Assembly: GCF_024266585.1 (NCBI RefSeq)
Contig: NZ_CP100647.1
Span: forward strand, 3,825,001 to 3,889,000
DNA length: 64,000 bases
Direction: 5' to 3'
DNA from: Xanthomonas sacchari
GTDB lineage: Bacteria; Pseudomonadota; Gammaproteobacteria; Xanthomonadales; Xanthomonadaceae
Shown: positions 1 to 10,980 of the stretch, one piece after another
Layout: every line of letters begins with the position of its first letter
Numbering within the stretch: position 1 is the first letter of the stretch
Translations under genes and position numbers: made by a program
The notes under the pieces: model-generated
The model's input: only the letters and a program-made list of their open reading frames with translations
Database searches by the model: none
Told to the model about the DNA's origin: nothing

Positions 1-246
1 TCAGAACGGCCGCGCGTCTTGATCGAATCTCGATAAAACCTAGAAACGTTCCCAACACAGTGGCATCAGGCTGCCCGTCCCGCCCGCCGCCGCCCAGTGC
101 TAACCGCCCCTCCCCTCGTGCCCCCCTCTCTCTCTGCAACGCCGTGGCCCGCCGCTTGCATGCCAGCGGCGGTGCGCAACCTGCGCTGAAGCCTCGGCCC
201 GCTCATCCCGAAGTTCCGACAGCTATCCGACACCCGCAACCCGACC
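1..246. other. Left-edge non-coding stretch
   Basis: No gene is supported here. Frames are open because of GC bias, but their translations are Pro/Arg/Ala-rich and resemble no family. It presumably holds the promoter of the PAP2/phosphoethanolamine-transferase pair; no clear -35/-10 pair was found. Confidence 0.5.
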
Positions 247-1068
247 ATGCCCCCACTTTCCCGCCGCCCCTGGCCGCCTTCGTCGACCATGCTCAGTACG
301 CCCCTGCGATTGTCCGCTGCGGCGGCGCCCCACCTCGGCGCACGCCGGCACTTCTATCTCTCCCATCTGTGGGTGCCGCTGGCGCTGGTGCTGCTGGCCA
401 GCACCGTGTTGATGGGCCTGGGCGGCGATTTCTGGATCGCCGACCTGCTGTATCGCTGGGAAGGCGGGCAATGGGCGCTGAAGGATGCGGCGCTGACCCG
501 TAGCCTGATCCACCACGACGGCAAGCTGCTGAGCGCTGCGGCGTGGGCGGTCACCGCCACGCTGACGGTGTGGGTCTGGCGCCGTCCCGACGGCCGCCAC
601 TACCGGCAGCCGCTGCTGTACCTGCTGCTGGCGGTGGCGCTGAGCACCGGCGCGGTGTCGTTGCTGAAGTCGGTGACCCATATGGACTGTCCCTGGGACC
701 TGACCCGCTACGGCGGCGAGCGGATCTTCGTGGGCCTGTTCGAAACCCGCCCAGCCGACATGCCGCGCGGGGTATGCTTCCCCGCCGGTCATTCCAGTGC
801 CGGCTACGCCTGGGTGGCGCTGTACTTCGTCGCGTTGGCGCTCAAGCCTGCTTGGCGCTGGCCGGCGCTGGCGATCGGCCTCGGGGGAGGCCTGTTGTTC
901 GGGGTTGGTCAGCAGTTGCGCGGCGCGCATTTCCTGTCGCACGACCTGTGGACGCTGGCCTTGTGCTGGGGCGTGGCACTGGGCCTGTACCGGGCGATGT
1001 TGTGGCCGCGCGCGATGTCGCTGCAGGCCGACCACCACCCGTCCACCTTCAACGATGCCGCCGCATGA
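247..1068 (+). CDS. Phosphatase PAP2 family membrane protein
   Basis: An integral-membrane acid phosphatase of the PAP2 (type 2 phosphatidic acid phosphatase) superfamily, about 273 residues. Several hydrophobic segments are visible. The PAP2 signature reads as KSVTHMDCPWDL around 140, then FPAGHSSAGY with the catalytic His near 182, and RGAHFLSHDLWT for the third motif (His and Asp). Members dephosphorylate lipid pyrophosphates or phosphatidate at the inner-membrane periplasmic face. Its stop overlaps the start of the phosphoethanolamine transferase by 4 bases (ATGA), so the two are translationally coupled; this pairing is common for lipid A modification genes. The start is uncertain: ATG at 247 is used, but ATG at 289 is possible and neither has a clear Shine-Dalgarno. 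Confidence 0.9.
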   Translation: MPPLSRRPWPPSSTMLSTPLRLSAAAAPHLGARRHFYLSHLWVPLALVLLASTVLMGLGGDFWIADLLYRWEGGQWALKDAALTRSLIHHDGKLLSAAAWAVTATLTVWVWRRPDGRHYRQPLLYLLLAVALSTGAVSLLKSVTHMDCPWDLTRYGGERIFVGLFETRPADMPRGVCFPAGHSSAGYAWVALYFVALALKPAWRWPALAIGLGGGLLFGVGQQLRGAHFLSHDLWTLALCWGVALGLYRAMLWPRAMSLQADHHPSTFNDAAA

Positions 1069-2726
1069 GCCGTTCCGACGCCCCGCCCTCGCCGTCCATC
1101 GCGTCCCGTGCCCGCTGGTGGGCCTGGCGCCCGCAACTGAGCAACGAGACGCTGGCGCTGGCGGCCAGCGCATTCTTCGCCCTGGCCTGCAACGGCATGT
1201 TCTGGCGCAGCGCGATGAGCGGCCACGCCGGCGACGTGAAGCTGGCGCTGTCGCTGTTCCTGCTGCTGCTGGCGGTGCACGGCCTGCTGCTGGGCCTGCT
1301 GCTGTGGCGCGGCATCGCCAAGCCGGTGCTGACCGTGCTGCTGATCACCACTGCGTTCGCCGCGCACTACATGAACAGCTACAGCGTCTACCTGGACGCG
1401 GACATGCTGCGCAACGTGCTGGCCACCGACCACAAGGAATCGCGTGAGCTGATGACCCCGGCGCTGATCGCGCCGCTGCTGTTCTACGCGGCGCTGCCGA
1501 TCCTGGTGCTGTGGCGGGTGCGGCTGATCCGGCGTTCGCCGCTGAAGGCGCTGGCGATCCGCGCCGGCTTCCTGGTCGGCATGCTGGCGCTGGGCGGCAT
1601 CGGCGCGATGCTGTCGTTCCAGGACCTGTCGGCGATGATGCGCAACCATCGCGAGATCCGCTACCTGGCCACGCCGATCAACTACCTGGTCGCGCTGCGG
1701 CAGAACTTCAAGTCCGACAGCCCCACGCGCAAGGCGCCGAAGCTGCCGCTGGAACACGACGCCAAGGCCACCGCGCGCGCGCCGGGCAGCAAGCCGCGGC
1801 TGCTGGTGGTGGTGCTGGGCGAGACCGCGCGCGCGCAGAACTGGGGCCTCAACGGCTACGCCCGGCAGACCACGCCGGAACTGGCCAAGCGCGACGTGAT
1901 CAACTTCCCCGACATGCATTCCTGCGGTACCAGCACCGAGGTCTCGGTGCCGTGCATGTTCTCGCCGTTCGGCCGCCACGACTACAACGAGAGCAACATC
2001 CGCAAGCACCAGTCGCTGCTGCATGTGCTCGAACATGCCGGCATCAGCACGCTGTGGCGCGACAACCAGTCCGGCTGCAAGGGCGTGTGCGACGGCCTGC
2101 AGATCCAGCACCTGGACGATGCCAAGGATCCGCAGTTGTGCAAGGACGGGCGCTGCATGGACGAGATCCTGCTGCAGGACCTGGCCGCGCAGGTGCGCGC
2201 CAAGCCCGGCGACCGCGTGGTGGTGCTGCACCAGCTCGGCAGCCACGGTCCCAGCTATTTCGAGCGCTATCCGGCCGCGTTCCGCCGCTTCACCCCGACC
2301 TGCGACACCGCCGACCTGGGCAACTGCAGCCGCGAACTGATCACCAACGCCTACGACAATTCGCTGCTGTACACCGACCACCTGCTGGCGCGCACCATCG
2401 ACGCGCTGCAGGCCATGCCCGACTACGACACGGCGATGATCTACCTCTCCGACCACGGCGAGTCGCTGGGCGAAAAGGGCCTGTACCTGCATGGCGTGCC
2501 CTACGCGATCGCGCCGCAGGAGCAGACCCACGTGCCGATGGTGATGTGGTTCTCGCCGGGTTTCGCCAGCGCGCGCGGCCTGGACCTGGCCTGCCTGCAG
2601 GCGCGTTCGCGCCGCTATGCCAACCAGGACAACCTGTTCCCGTCGGTGCTGGGGCTGATGCAGGTGCGGACCGGCGTCTACGACCACGCGCGCGACCTGT
2701 TCGCGCAGTGCGCCAAGCCGCAGTGA
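1065..2726 (+). CDS. eptA: EptA/MCR-like phosphoethanolamine transferase
   Basis: Inner-membrane alkaline-phosphatase-fold transferase, 553 residues, predicted to move phosphoethanolamine from phosphatidylethanolamine to lipid A or core LPS. About five hydrophobic segments occupy residues 25-190; the periplasmic catalytic domain starts with GETARAQNWGLNGY (Glu near 253). The nucleophile Thr lies in CGTSTEVSVPCMFS (about 289-291), and DHGESLGEKG (Asp463/His464) supplies metal ligands. Many Cys fit the disulfides of the EptA family. The ATG at 1065 overlaps the PAP2 stop and gives the expected family length; the frame is open further upstream but that part runs antiparallel in sense to nothing recognisable. 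Likely consequence is lowered lipid A charge and polymyxin tolerance. The exact acceptor (lipid A or heptose core) cannot be told from sequence. Confidence 0.93.
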   Translation: MSRSDAPPSPSIASRARWWAWRPQLSNETLALAASAFFALACNGMFWRSAMSGHAGDVKLALSLFLLLLAVHGLLLGLLLWRGIAKPVLTVLLITTAFAAHYMNSYSVYLDADMLRNVLATDHKESRELMTPALIAPLLFYAALPILVLWRVRLIRRSPLKALAIRAGFLVGMLALGGIGAMLSFQDLSAMMRNHREIRYLATPINYLVALRQNFKSDSPTRKAPKLPLEHDAKATARAPGSKPRLLVVVLGETARAQNWGLNGYARQTTPELAKRDVINFPDMHSCGTSTEVSVPCMFSPFGRHDYNESNIRKHQSLLHVLEHAGISTLWRDNQSGCKGVCDGLQIQHLDDAKDPQLCKDGRCMDEILLQDLAAQVRAKPGDRVVVLHQLGSHGPSYFERYPAAFRRFTPTCDTADLGNCSRELITNAYDNSLLYTDHLLARTIDALQAMPDYDTAMIYLSDHGESLGEKGLYLHGVPYAIAPQEQTHVPMVMWFSPGFASARGLDLACLQARSRRYANQDNLFPSVLGLMQVRTGVYDHARDLFAQCAKPQ

Positions 2727-2852
2727 CCGCCCGCCCACGCGCGGCCGTCGCCTGATCGGCCACGGCGGCGCGGCCAACGGCGCGCCGCCCGAACTTGCGG
2801 CGGTGCGGGCGGGCCACTAGCCTTCCGGGCAATCGCCCTGCAAGGATTCGCC

Positions 2853-4883
2853 GTGAACCACCGCTCTCCGCTGCTCGCGCTGTGTCTCGGCGCGAGCCTG
2901 CTGACGCTGTCTTCCTGCCGCAAGGAACCCGCGGCCGAGACCGCCGCCCCCGCCGCGGCCCAGCCCCAGGGCGAGAGCGCCGACCAGTTCGTGGCCCGCA
3001 TCAACGAGGAGTACCGCGCGCTGCTGCCGGAACTGACCGCGGCGCAATGGCTGTCGGCGACCTACATCAACGGCGACAGCGAGCGGCTGGCGGCCAGGGC
3101 CAACGCACGCTGGCTGACCACCCTCAACGGCTGGATCGCGCAGGCGCGGCGCTACGACGGCACGCCGATGTCGGCCGACAGCGCCCGCGCGCTGCGCCTG
3201 CTGCAGCAGATGACCGCGATGCCGGCACCGCGCGATCCGGCGCGGCTGACCGAACTGGCCGCGCTGGCGACGAAGATGGAAGGCGCCTACGGCGCCGCCT
3301 CCTATTGCACCGGCGAGGGCGATGCGCGCCGCTGCCGACAGTTGGGCGAACTGGAGGACGTGCTGCGCCGCAGCCGCGACTACGACCAGCAACTGGACGC
3401 CTGGCAGGGCTGGCACGCCGCCGTGCAGCCGATGCGCAAGGACTACCAGCGCTTCGTCGAACTAGTCAACGAAGGCGCGCGCGACATGGGCTACGCCGAC
3501 ACCGGCGCGCTGTGGCGCAGCGGCTACGACATGCCGCCGGCGCAACTGGCCGCCGAGACCGACCGGCTGTGGACCCAGGTCAAGCCGCTCTACGAACAGC
3601 TGCACTGCTACGCGCGCGGCAAGCTCGACGCCGAGTACGGCAAGGACAAGGGCGAGCTCGCCGGCGGCCTGCTGCCGGCGCACCTGCTCGGCAACATGTG
3701 GCAGCAGGACTGGAGCAACCTGTGGGACCTGCTGCAGCCCTATCCCGGCGCCGGCAGCCTGGACATCACCGACGCGCTGGAACGGCAGTACCAGGGCGAC
3801 CTGAGCGCGGCGCTGGCGCGGCGCAACGGCGATACCTCGGCGGAAGCGCGGTTCATGGCCCAGCGCGAGGCGCAACTGCTCAGCGCGCGGCAGATGACCG
3901 AGCGCGCACAGGACTTCTACACCTCGCTGGCGATGCCCAAGCTGCCGGACAGCTACTGGACGCGCAGCCAGTTCATCAAGCCGCTGGACCGCGACGTGGT
4001 CTGCCACGCCAGCGCCTGGGACATGGACATGGCCGGCGACGTGCGCACAAAGATGTGCGTGAAGCCGAACGAAGCGGACTTCACCACCATCTACCACGAG
4101 CTCGGCCACCTCTATTACGACCTCGCCTACAACCCGTTGCCGCCGCTGTTCCAGGCCGGCGCCAACGACGGCTTCCACGAAGCCATCGGCGACACCGTGG
4201 TGCTGGCGATGACCCCGCAGTACCTGCATTCGATCGGCCTGGTCGACGCACCGCAGGTCGGACGCGAGGCGTTGATCAACGCGCAGATGCGCATGGCCCT
4301 GAGCAAGGTCGCGTTCCTGCCGTTCGGCCTGATGATCGACCGCTGGCGCTGGGGCGTGTTCGACGGCTCGATCGCCCCGGACCGCTATAACCAGGCCTGG
4401 TGGGAACTGAAGGCCAAGTACCAGGGCGTGGCGCCGGCGACGCCGCGCGGCGAGGCGTTCTTCGACCCCGGCGCCAAGTACCACGTGCCGGCCAACACCC
4501 CCTACACCCGTTACTTCCTCTCGCACATCCTGCAGTTCCAGTTCTACAAGAGCCTGTGCGACGCCGCCGGCTACAAGGGGCCGCTGTACGAGTGCACCTT
4601 CTACGGCAACAAGGAAGCCGGACAGAAGTTCTGGTCGATGCTGCAGCGCGGCGCCAGCCAGCCGTGGCAGGCCACGCTCAAGGAGCTGACCGGCAGCGAG
4701 CGCATCGACGCCGGCCCACTGCTGGAGTACTTCGCACCGATGCAGGAGTGGCTCAAGCAGCAGAACCAGGGGCGGATGTGCGGGTGGGATCCCGCGGCGC
4801 AGGCGTCGGCGCAAGCCAGTGCGGCCACCCCCGCTGCATCCGCGCCCACGCCAGCGCCGACGACGCCACCGCGCCAGCGCTAA
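2853..4883 (+). CDS. M2 family peptidyl-dipeptidase A (ACE-like), lipoprotein
   Basis: Zinc dipeptidyl carboxypeptidase of peptidase family M2, the bacterial relatives of angiotensin-converting enzyme; 676 residues, the usual single-domain length. The N-terminus has a signal with lipobox LTLSSC, so it is probably a lipoprotein acting in the periplasm or at the outer membrane. The zinc motif HELGH starts at His415 (His415, Glu416, His419), and the third ligand is Glu443 in DGFHEAIGD. The C-terminus is Ala/Pro/Thr-rich from about residue 650, a low-complexity tail not needed for catalysis. It starts at ATG 2853, 126 bases after the transferase, with an AAGGA-type site upstream. It ends only 23 bases from the convergent GNAT gene. 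Confidence 0.95.
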   Translation: MNHRSPLLALCLGASLLTLSSCRKEPAAETAAPAAAQPQGESADQFVARINEEYRALLPELTAAQWLSATYINGDSERLAARANARWLTTLNGWIAQARRYDGTPMSADSARALRLLQQMTAMPAPRDPARLTELAALATKMEGAYGAASYCTGEGDARRCRQLGELEDVLRRSRDYDQQLDAWQGWHAAVQPMRKDYQRFVELVNEGARDMGYADTGALWRSGYDMPPAQLAAETDRLWTQVKPLYEQLHCYARGKLDAEYGKDKGELAGGLLPAHLLGNMWQQDWSNLWDLLQPYPGAGSLDITDALERQYQGDLSAALARRNGDTSAEARFMAQREAQLLSARQMTERAQDFYTSLAMPKLPDSYWTRSQFIKPLDRDVVCHASAWDMDMAGDVRTKMCVKPNEADFTTIYHELGHLYYDLAYNPLPPLFQAGANDGFHEAIGDTVVLAMTPQYLHSIGLVDAPQVGREALINAQMRMALSKVAFLPFGLMIDRWRWGVFDGSIAPDRYNQAWWELKAKYQGVAPATPRGEAFFDPGAKYHVPANTPYTRYFLSHILQFQFYKSLCDAAGYKGPLYECTFYGNKEAGQKFWSMLQRGASQPWQATLKELTGSERIDAGPLLEYFAPMQEWLKQQNQGRMCGWDPAAQASAQASAATPAASAPTPAPTTPPRQR

Positions 4884-4906
4884 GCAGCCACGCGCCCACT
4901 ACCGGA

Positions 4907-5437
4907 TCAGTCGTCCGCCAGCCGCGCCCAGCGCTCGTGGTCGCGCCACACCCCGCCGATGCGCAGGTAGCGCGGCGAGTAGCCTTCACGGCGAAAGCCG
5001 GCACGCTGCGCCAGGGCCAGCGAGCGGGTGTTGTCCGGCTGGATGTTGGCTTCCACCCGGTGCAGGCCCAGCTCGGCGAAGGCGTAGCCCACGCACAGGC
5101 GCAGCGCATGCGTCATCAGCCCGCGGCCTTCGCAGCCGGCCATGGCGTGGTAGCCCAGGTAGGCGCTCTGGAAGCAGCCGCCGACCACCTGGCTGAAGGT
5201 GAACAGGCCGGCCAGCGCGCCGCTGCTGCGTTCGCGCGCCAGCAGCGCGATGTTGCTGCCGTCCAGGGTCTGCTTGTACCACGCCTCGAACCCGGGCACG
5301 TCGGTGAACGGATAGCTCCAGGGATGATGCAGGGCGACGCTGGCGCGGTGCGCCTGGATCAGCGCGACGCCGTCGCGGCGCCGCACCCGTGCCAGCGACA
5401 CCGCCTCCTGCGCAGCCTGGCCGGCGCTCTGGCCCAT
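4907..5437 (-). CDS. GNAT N-acetyltransferase, RimJ/RimL type
   Basis: Acetyl-CoA-dependent acetyltransferase of 176 residues. The RimJ/RimL-like organisation is visible: an N-terminal strand with HHPWSYPFTDVPGF, a middle ALAGLFTFSQV strand, the CoA loop region AMAGCEGRGLMTHAL, and the characteristic VEANIQPDNTRSLALAQRAGF near the C-terminus. Family members acetylate ribosomal-protein N-termini or small amines; the substrate here is unknown. It follows the small protein gene by 4 bases and the MFS gene beyond it, so all three are probably one minus-strand transcript. It converges with the M2 peptidase gene. Confidence 0.9.
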   Translation of the reverse strand: MGQSAGQAAQEAVSLARVRRRDGVALIQAHRASVALHHPWSYPFTDVPGFEAWYKQTLDGSNIALLARERSSGALAGLFTFSQVVGGCFQSAYLGYHAMAGCEGRGLMTHALRLCVGYAFAELGLHRVEANIQPDNTRSLALAQRAGFRREGYSPRYLRIGGVWRDHERWARLADD

Positions 5438-5441
5438 GGTC

Positions 5442-5855
5442 TCAGGCCGGGGCCGCCGCGCCGCCGTCGTCGCGGCGCATGGCCTGGGCGTGGCGTGTCT
5501 TGAACTCCTCGAAGCTCAGGCCCTGCGCCTGCGCGTCGGCCTGCGCGGCATCCTTCAACGCGTCCGAGTACATCAGCCGCACCGGCGTACCGGCGCGCTC
5601 GTGCAGCTCTGCCGCCTGCATGATCAGCGACAGCACCTGCGCGGCGCTCTCGCTCTGCCCGGCGATGCGCCCGTCCATGCCCAGCACCCACTCGCCGTCG
5701 CGGCGCACGATGCCGGCCAGCAGCGTGCGCTGCTGGTCGCGCAGTTCCGCATGCGGTTCGATGGGCGCGGCCGGTGCGACGCCCTCGGCGCGGTGACGCA
5801 GGCGCTCGGCCAGCTTCTTGCGCAGGTCGCGGCGCGGCTTGGACTGGATGGACAT
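5442..5855 (-). CDS. Conserved hypothetical protein (137 aa)
   Basis: I do not recognise a named family. The protein is soluble, with a basic N-terminus (SIQSKPRRDLRKKLAERLRH) and a mainly helical body with many Ala and Gln, and no membrane segment or signal. A good GAGGAA ribosome-binding site precedes the ATG, and codon use matches the neighbours. It lies between the MFS transporter (50-base gap) and the GNAT gene (4-base gap), which suggests cotranscription but no specific role. Confidence 0.75.
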   Translation of the reverse strand: MSIQSKPRRDLRKKLAERLRHRAEGVAPAAPIEPHAELRDQQRTLLAGIVRRDGEWVLGMDGRIAGQSESAAQVLSLIMQAAELHERAGTPVRLMYSDALKDAAQADAQAQGLSFEEFKTRHAQAMRRDDGGAAAPA

Positions 5856-5905
5856 GCGGTTTCCTCAACGATGACCCGACGACGATAGCCCAACCGCGGC
5901 GCGGC

Positions 5906-7156
5906 TCACAGCGGGTCGGCCGGTTCCAGCCGCGGCACCTGCGCATCCGGCCGCGGCAAGCGCTTGCCGCTGCGCCGTTCCCAGCGCCAGAACCCCCAGC
6001 CGAGCAGGAAGAACCCGCCCGAGCCCAGCGCCAGGTGCAGGGCATGGCCGCTGAGCAGCGGCGACAGCACCCCGGCCACCAGCACGGTGACCATCAACTG
6101 GGTGAAGGCCTGCAGCGACGAGGCCAGCCCGCGTTGGCGCGGATACATGTCCAGCACCGCCAGCGCCAGGATCGGGAAGATCAGCGCCGTGCCCAGGCCG
6201 GCGAAGAAGATCGGCAGCACCGCCCACGGCAACGCGATGGCCGGGGCCAGCGCGGTGTAGGCGATGTTGCCGACCATCGACAGGCCGCAGCAGACGAAGC
6301 CGATGCGCACCTGCCGCATCGGCCCGAACCGCCCGGCCATGCGCCCGGACAGGAATGCGCCCAGGGTCATGCCGCCGATGGTGGGCAGGAACAGCCAGGC
6401 GAAGTCGCGCTCGGTCTTGCCCAGCAGGTCGATCATGAACACCGGCGCCGAGGCGATGTACAGGAACACCCCGCCGAAATTGAACGCACCGGCCGCGGCC
6501 AGGCGCTGGAAGCGCGGATTGAGCGCGATGCCGACGTAGTCGCGCAGCAGCCTGCGCGGCGCCAGCGGCGTGCGCGCCTGCGGCGGATGCGTCTCCGGCA
6601 TCCAGCGCAGGGTCGCCACCAGCAGCAGCGAGGAAAAGCCGACCAGGAACCAGAAGATCATCGGCCAGCCGCGGCCGCTGCCGAGGATCCAGCCGCCGAT
6701 GATCGGCGCGATCGCCGGGGCGATGCCGAACAGCATCGAGACCTGGCTCATCAGCCGCTGCGCATCGTCGCCGTGGAACAGGTCGCGGATCACCGCGCGG
6801 CCGACGATCATGCCGACGCCGGCCGAGACGCCCTGCAGCGCGCGGAACGCCAGCAGGGTCGGCAGGTCGCGCGACAGCGCGCAGCCGGCCGAGGCCAGGA
6901 TGAACACGATCAGCCCGGCGACGATCACCCGCCGGCGCCCCAGCGCGTCGGACAGCGGCCCGTGCGCCAGGCCCATCAGCGCATAGGCCAGCAGGTACAC
7001 GCTCACCGTCTGCTGGATCGCCACCGGATCGGCGTGCAGGCGCTGCGCCAGCTGCGGGAACGCCGGGAAGATGGTGTCGATGGAGAACGGGCCGAACATC
7101 GCCAGCCCGGCAAGCAGCAGGGCCATGCGGCGTGTGGACACGGATGGGAGCGTCAT
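5906..7156 (-). CDS. Bcr/CflA-family multidrug efflux MFS transporter
   Basis: Inner-membrane proton-driven antiporter of the DHA1 drug-efflux group, 416 residues with about 12 hydrophobic segments. Typical features are GPFSIDTIFPAFPQLAQRL near residue 22 and the loop 2-3 motif GLAHGPLSDALGRRRVIVAG near 58-77, the MFS signature. FRALQGVSAGVGMIVGRAVIRDLF around 110-130 is diagnostic of the Bcr/CflA branch. The C-terminal tail is short and charged. It heads a probable operon with the small protein and GNAT genes. It is divergent from the glycine riboswitch/gcvP unit, sharing a 200-base intergenic region. Substrate unknown. Confidence 0.92.
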   Translation of the reverse strand: MTLPSVSTRRMALLLAGLAMFGPFSIDTIFPAFPQLAQRLHADPVAIQQTVSVYLLAYALMGLAHGPLSDALGRRRVIVAGLIVFILASAGCALSRDLPTLLAFRALQGVSAGVGMIVGRAVIRDLFHGDDAQRLMSQVSMLFGIAPAIAPIIGGWILGSGRGWPMIFWFLVGFSSLLLVATLRWMPETHPPQARTPLAPRRLLRDYVGIALNPRFQRLAAAGAFNFGGVFLYIASAPVFMIDLLGKTERDFAWLFLPTIGGMTLGAFLSGRMAGRFGPMRQVRIGFVCCGLSMVGNIAYTALAPAIALPWAVLPIFFAGLGTALIFPILALAVLDMYPRQRGLASSLQAFTQLMVTVLVAGVLSPLLSGHALHLALGSGGFFLLGWGFWRWERRSGKRLPRPDAQVPRLEPADPL

Positions 7157-7355
7157 GGGGACATCGTCCTAAAAAACCGGCCGCGGCGGCCGCAGGACGG
7201 ACGCACACGCGACGACGCCGTCCGGCATGGACAGGCGCGAAAGGAAGGGAGTGCGGCCATGATACGCGCTGCGGCCGCCTGGGCGCATCCGCCGCAGCTG
7301 CCCATTCAGCCTGGCGTCGGTGCCGGGGCTCCGCCGTGCGCGCCCCCGGCCACGC

Positions 7356-7361
7356 TATAAT
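7356..7361 (+). promoter_or_regulatory. Predicted -10 element of the gcvP transcript
   Basis: A perfect TATAAT lies about 12 bases upstream of the first glycine aptamer, at the distance expected for transcription to begin just before the riboswitch. The -35 region is poor (GC-rich, no TTGACA-like hexamer at 17 bases). Confidence 0.6.
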
Positions 7362-7372
7362 CGCCATGCAGC

Positions 7373-7545
7373 AAGGTGGGAGAAGCGGGGCGACCCGCTG
7401 CCGAAGGCGCAAACGCCCGTAATCGCTCAGGCCCGATACCACCCGCACCAAGACTCTGGAGAGACCGGTCAAACCCGGCGCCGAAGGGGCACGAAGCGCG
7501 GCGTCAGCCGCCGCTTCCAAACTCTCAGGCAAAAGGACAGAGGGG
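7373..7545 (+). ncRNA. Tandem glycine riboswitch
   Basis: Two consecutive glycine aptamers. The first runs from about 7373 to 7443, with GGTGGGAGA, GCCGAAGGCGC and CTCAGGCCCGATACCACC. The second runs from about 7452 to 7545, with ACTCTGGAGAGACC, CGCCGAAGGGGC and CTCTCAGGCAAAAGGACAGA. These match the conserved core of the glycine (gcvT-type) riboswitch class, which usually occurs as cooperative tandem aptamers. Location ahead of gcvP fits the known role of activating glycine cleavage when glycine is high. Confidence 0.95.
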
Positions 7546-7551
7546 CATTGG

Positions 7552-7618
7552 GAGGACACGCGCTTCCCGTCGATCGTGCCCGCCGCCGCGGTCCGACGAC
7601 GGCATTGCGCATGTCCTC
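7552..7618 (+). promoter_or_regulatory. Possible riboswitch expression platform hairpin
   Basis: Between the second aptamer and the gcvP start, GAGGACACGCGC (7552-7563) can pair with GCGCATGTCCTC (7607-7618), 11 of 12 positions. No U-tract follows, so if it is functional it would act on translation or on an upstream alternative pairing rather than as an intrinsic terminator. Confidence 0.35.
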
Positions 7619-7652
7619 GCCTCCTCGTGCCTTCCTCAGCCGGACGACTGCC

Positions 7653-10514
<2,862 letters not shown>

Positions 10515-10540
10515 CCGGAACCGCGGCTCGCCCTTTCGAA

Positions 10541-10563
10541 AACCCCGCTTCGGCGGGGTTTTT
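10541..10563 (+). terminator. Intrinsic terminator of gcvP
   Basis: AACCCCGC-TTCG-GCGGGGTT stem with a stable UUCG loop followed by a short T run, 26 bases after the gcvP stop. Confidence 0.9.
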
Positions 10564-10600
10564 CGTTACTGGGCGGTCACGCTCCCACGCCTGCGAGAAA

Positions 10601-10618
10601 TGTAAAAAAAGCAAACTT
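10601..10618 (+). promoter_or_regulatory. Upstream AT-rich operator-like box, GH29 gene
   Basis: TGTAAAAAAAGCAAACTT stands out from GC-rich surroundings and resembles the TGTAAA-N5-AAAA boxes at 10709, 12824, 21825 and 21887. It could be a distal copy of the same operator, about 110 bases upstream of the promoter-proximal one. Confidence 0.35.
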
Positions 10619-10708
10619 CATGCTACAGGCGCTGCCCGCCCCTCTCCAAGCAGGGCATACAGCCGCTAGAAGCCCGGCCCGGCAAACGACTGAACGCCCC
10701 ACCCGGAA

Positions 10709-10758
10709 TGTAAACTTTTAAAAAAAAGTTGACAGCCGCCGCGCGCCCGCGACAGACT
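10709..10758 (+). promoter_or_regulatory. Promoter and operator of the GH29 fucosidase gene
   Basis: Operator-like TGTAAACTTTTAAAA (10709-10723) lies 5 bases before a -35 TTGACA (10729-10734); an 18-base spacer leads to CAGACT (10753-10758). The box overlaps an inverted repeat AACTTTT-N4-AAAAGTT ending in the -35, a repressor-like arrangement. The same block order recurs before the GH20 gene (12824-12873). Confidence 0.6.
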
Positions 10759-10764
10759 CGGATG

Positions 10765-10970
10765 CACCGGGCATGGAGGAGGCCCGGCACCCGGATGGAG
10801 GCGACCCTGGCAGGGTCCAGCAGGACGGCGCATGCCGGCCGGCACGGGGCGCCGTGGCCGCTGCGTTGGCCGCAAGGGAGCGCGGATCGACACATCGCAG
10901 CGGCACCCACCGCGGCAAGTCCGCGACATGCGGCGGCGCTCCCGCAAGGGCGCGTCGCCCGGCCCGCCAG
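10765..10970 (+). ncRNA. Structured 5' leader of the GH29 gene (candidate cis-RNA)
   Basis: A ~215-base leader separates the promoter from the GTG start. Readable stems are CCGGGC/GCCCGG, GACCCT-GGC-AGGGTC, GTGGCC/GGCCGC, CGCGG/CCGCG, and a GC-rich hairpin GGCGGCGCTCCC-GCAA-GGGCGCGTCGCC just before the ribosome-binding site. The core CAGCAGGACGGCGCATGCC (from 10818) is nearly identical to one in the GH20 leader. I do not recognise it as a known riboswitch class. Confidence 0.5.
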
Positions 10971-10980
10971 GAGAACGCAC

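Noticed and set aside
10729-10980. N-terminal extension of the GH29 enzyme upstream of 10981
   Set aside because: The extension would cover the promoter and leader; the signal peptide and AGGAGA site place the start at GTG 10981.
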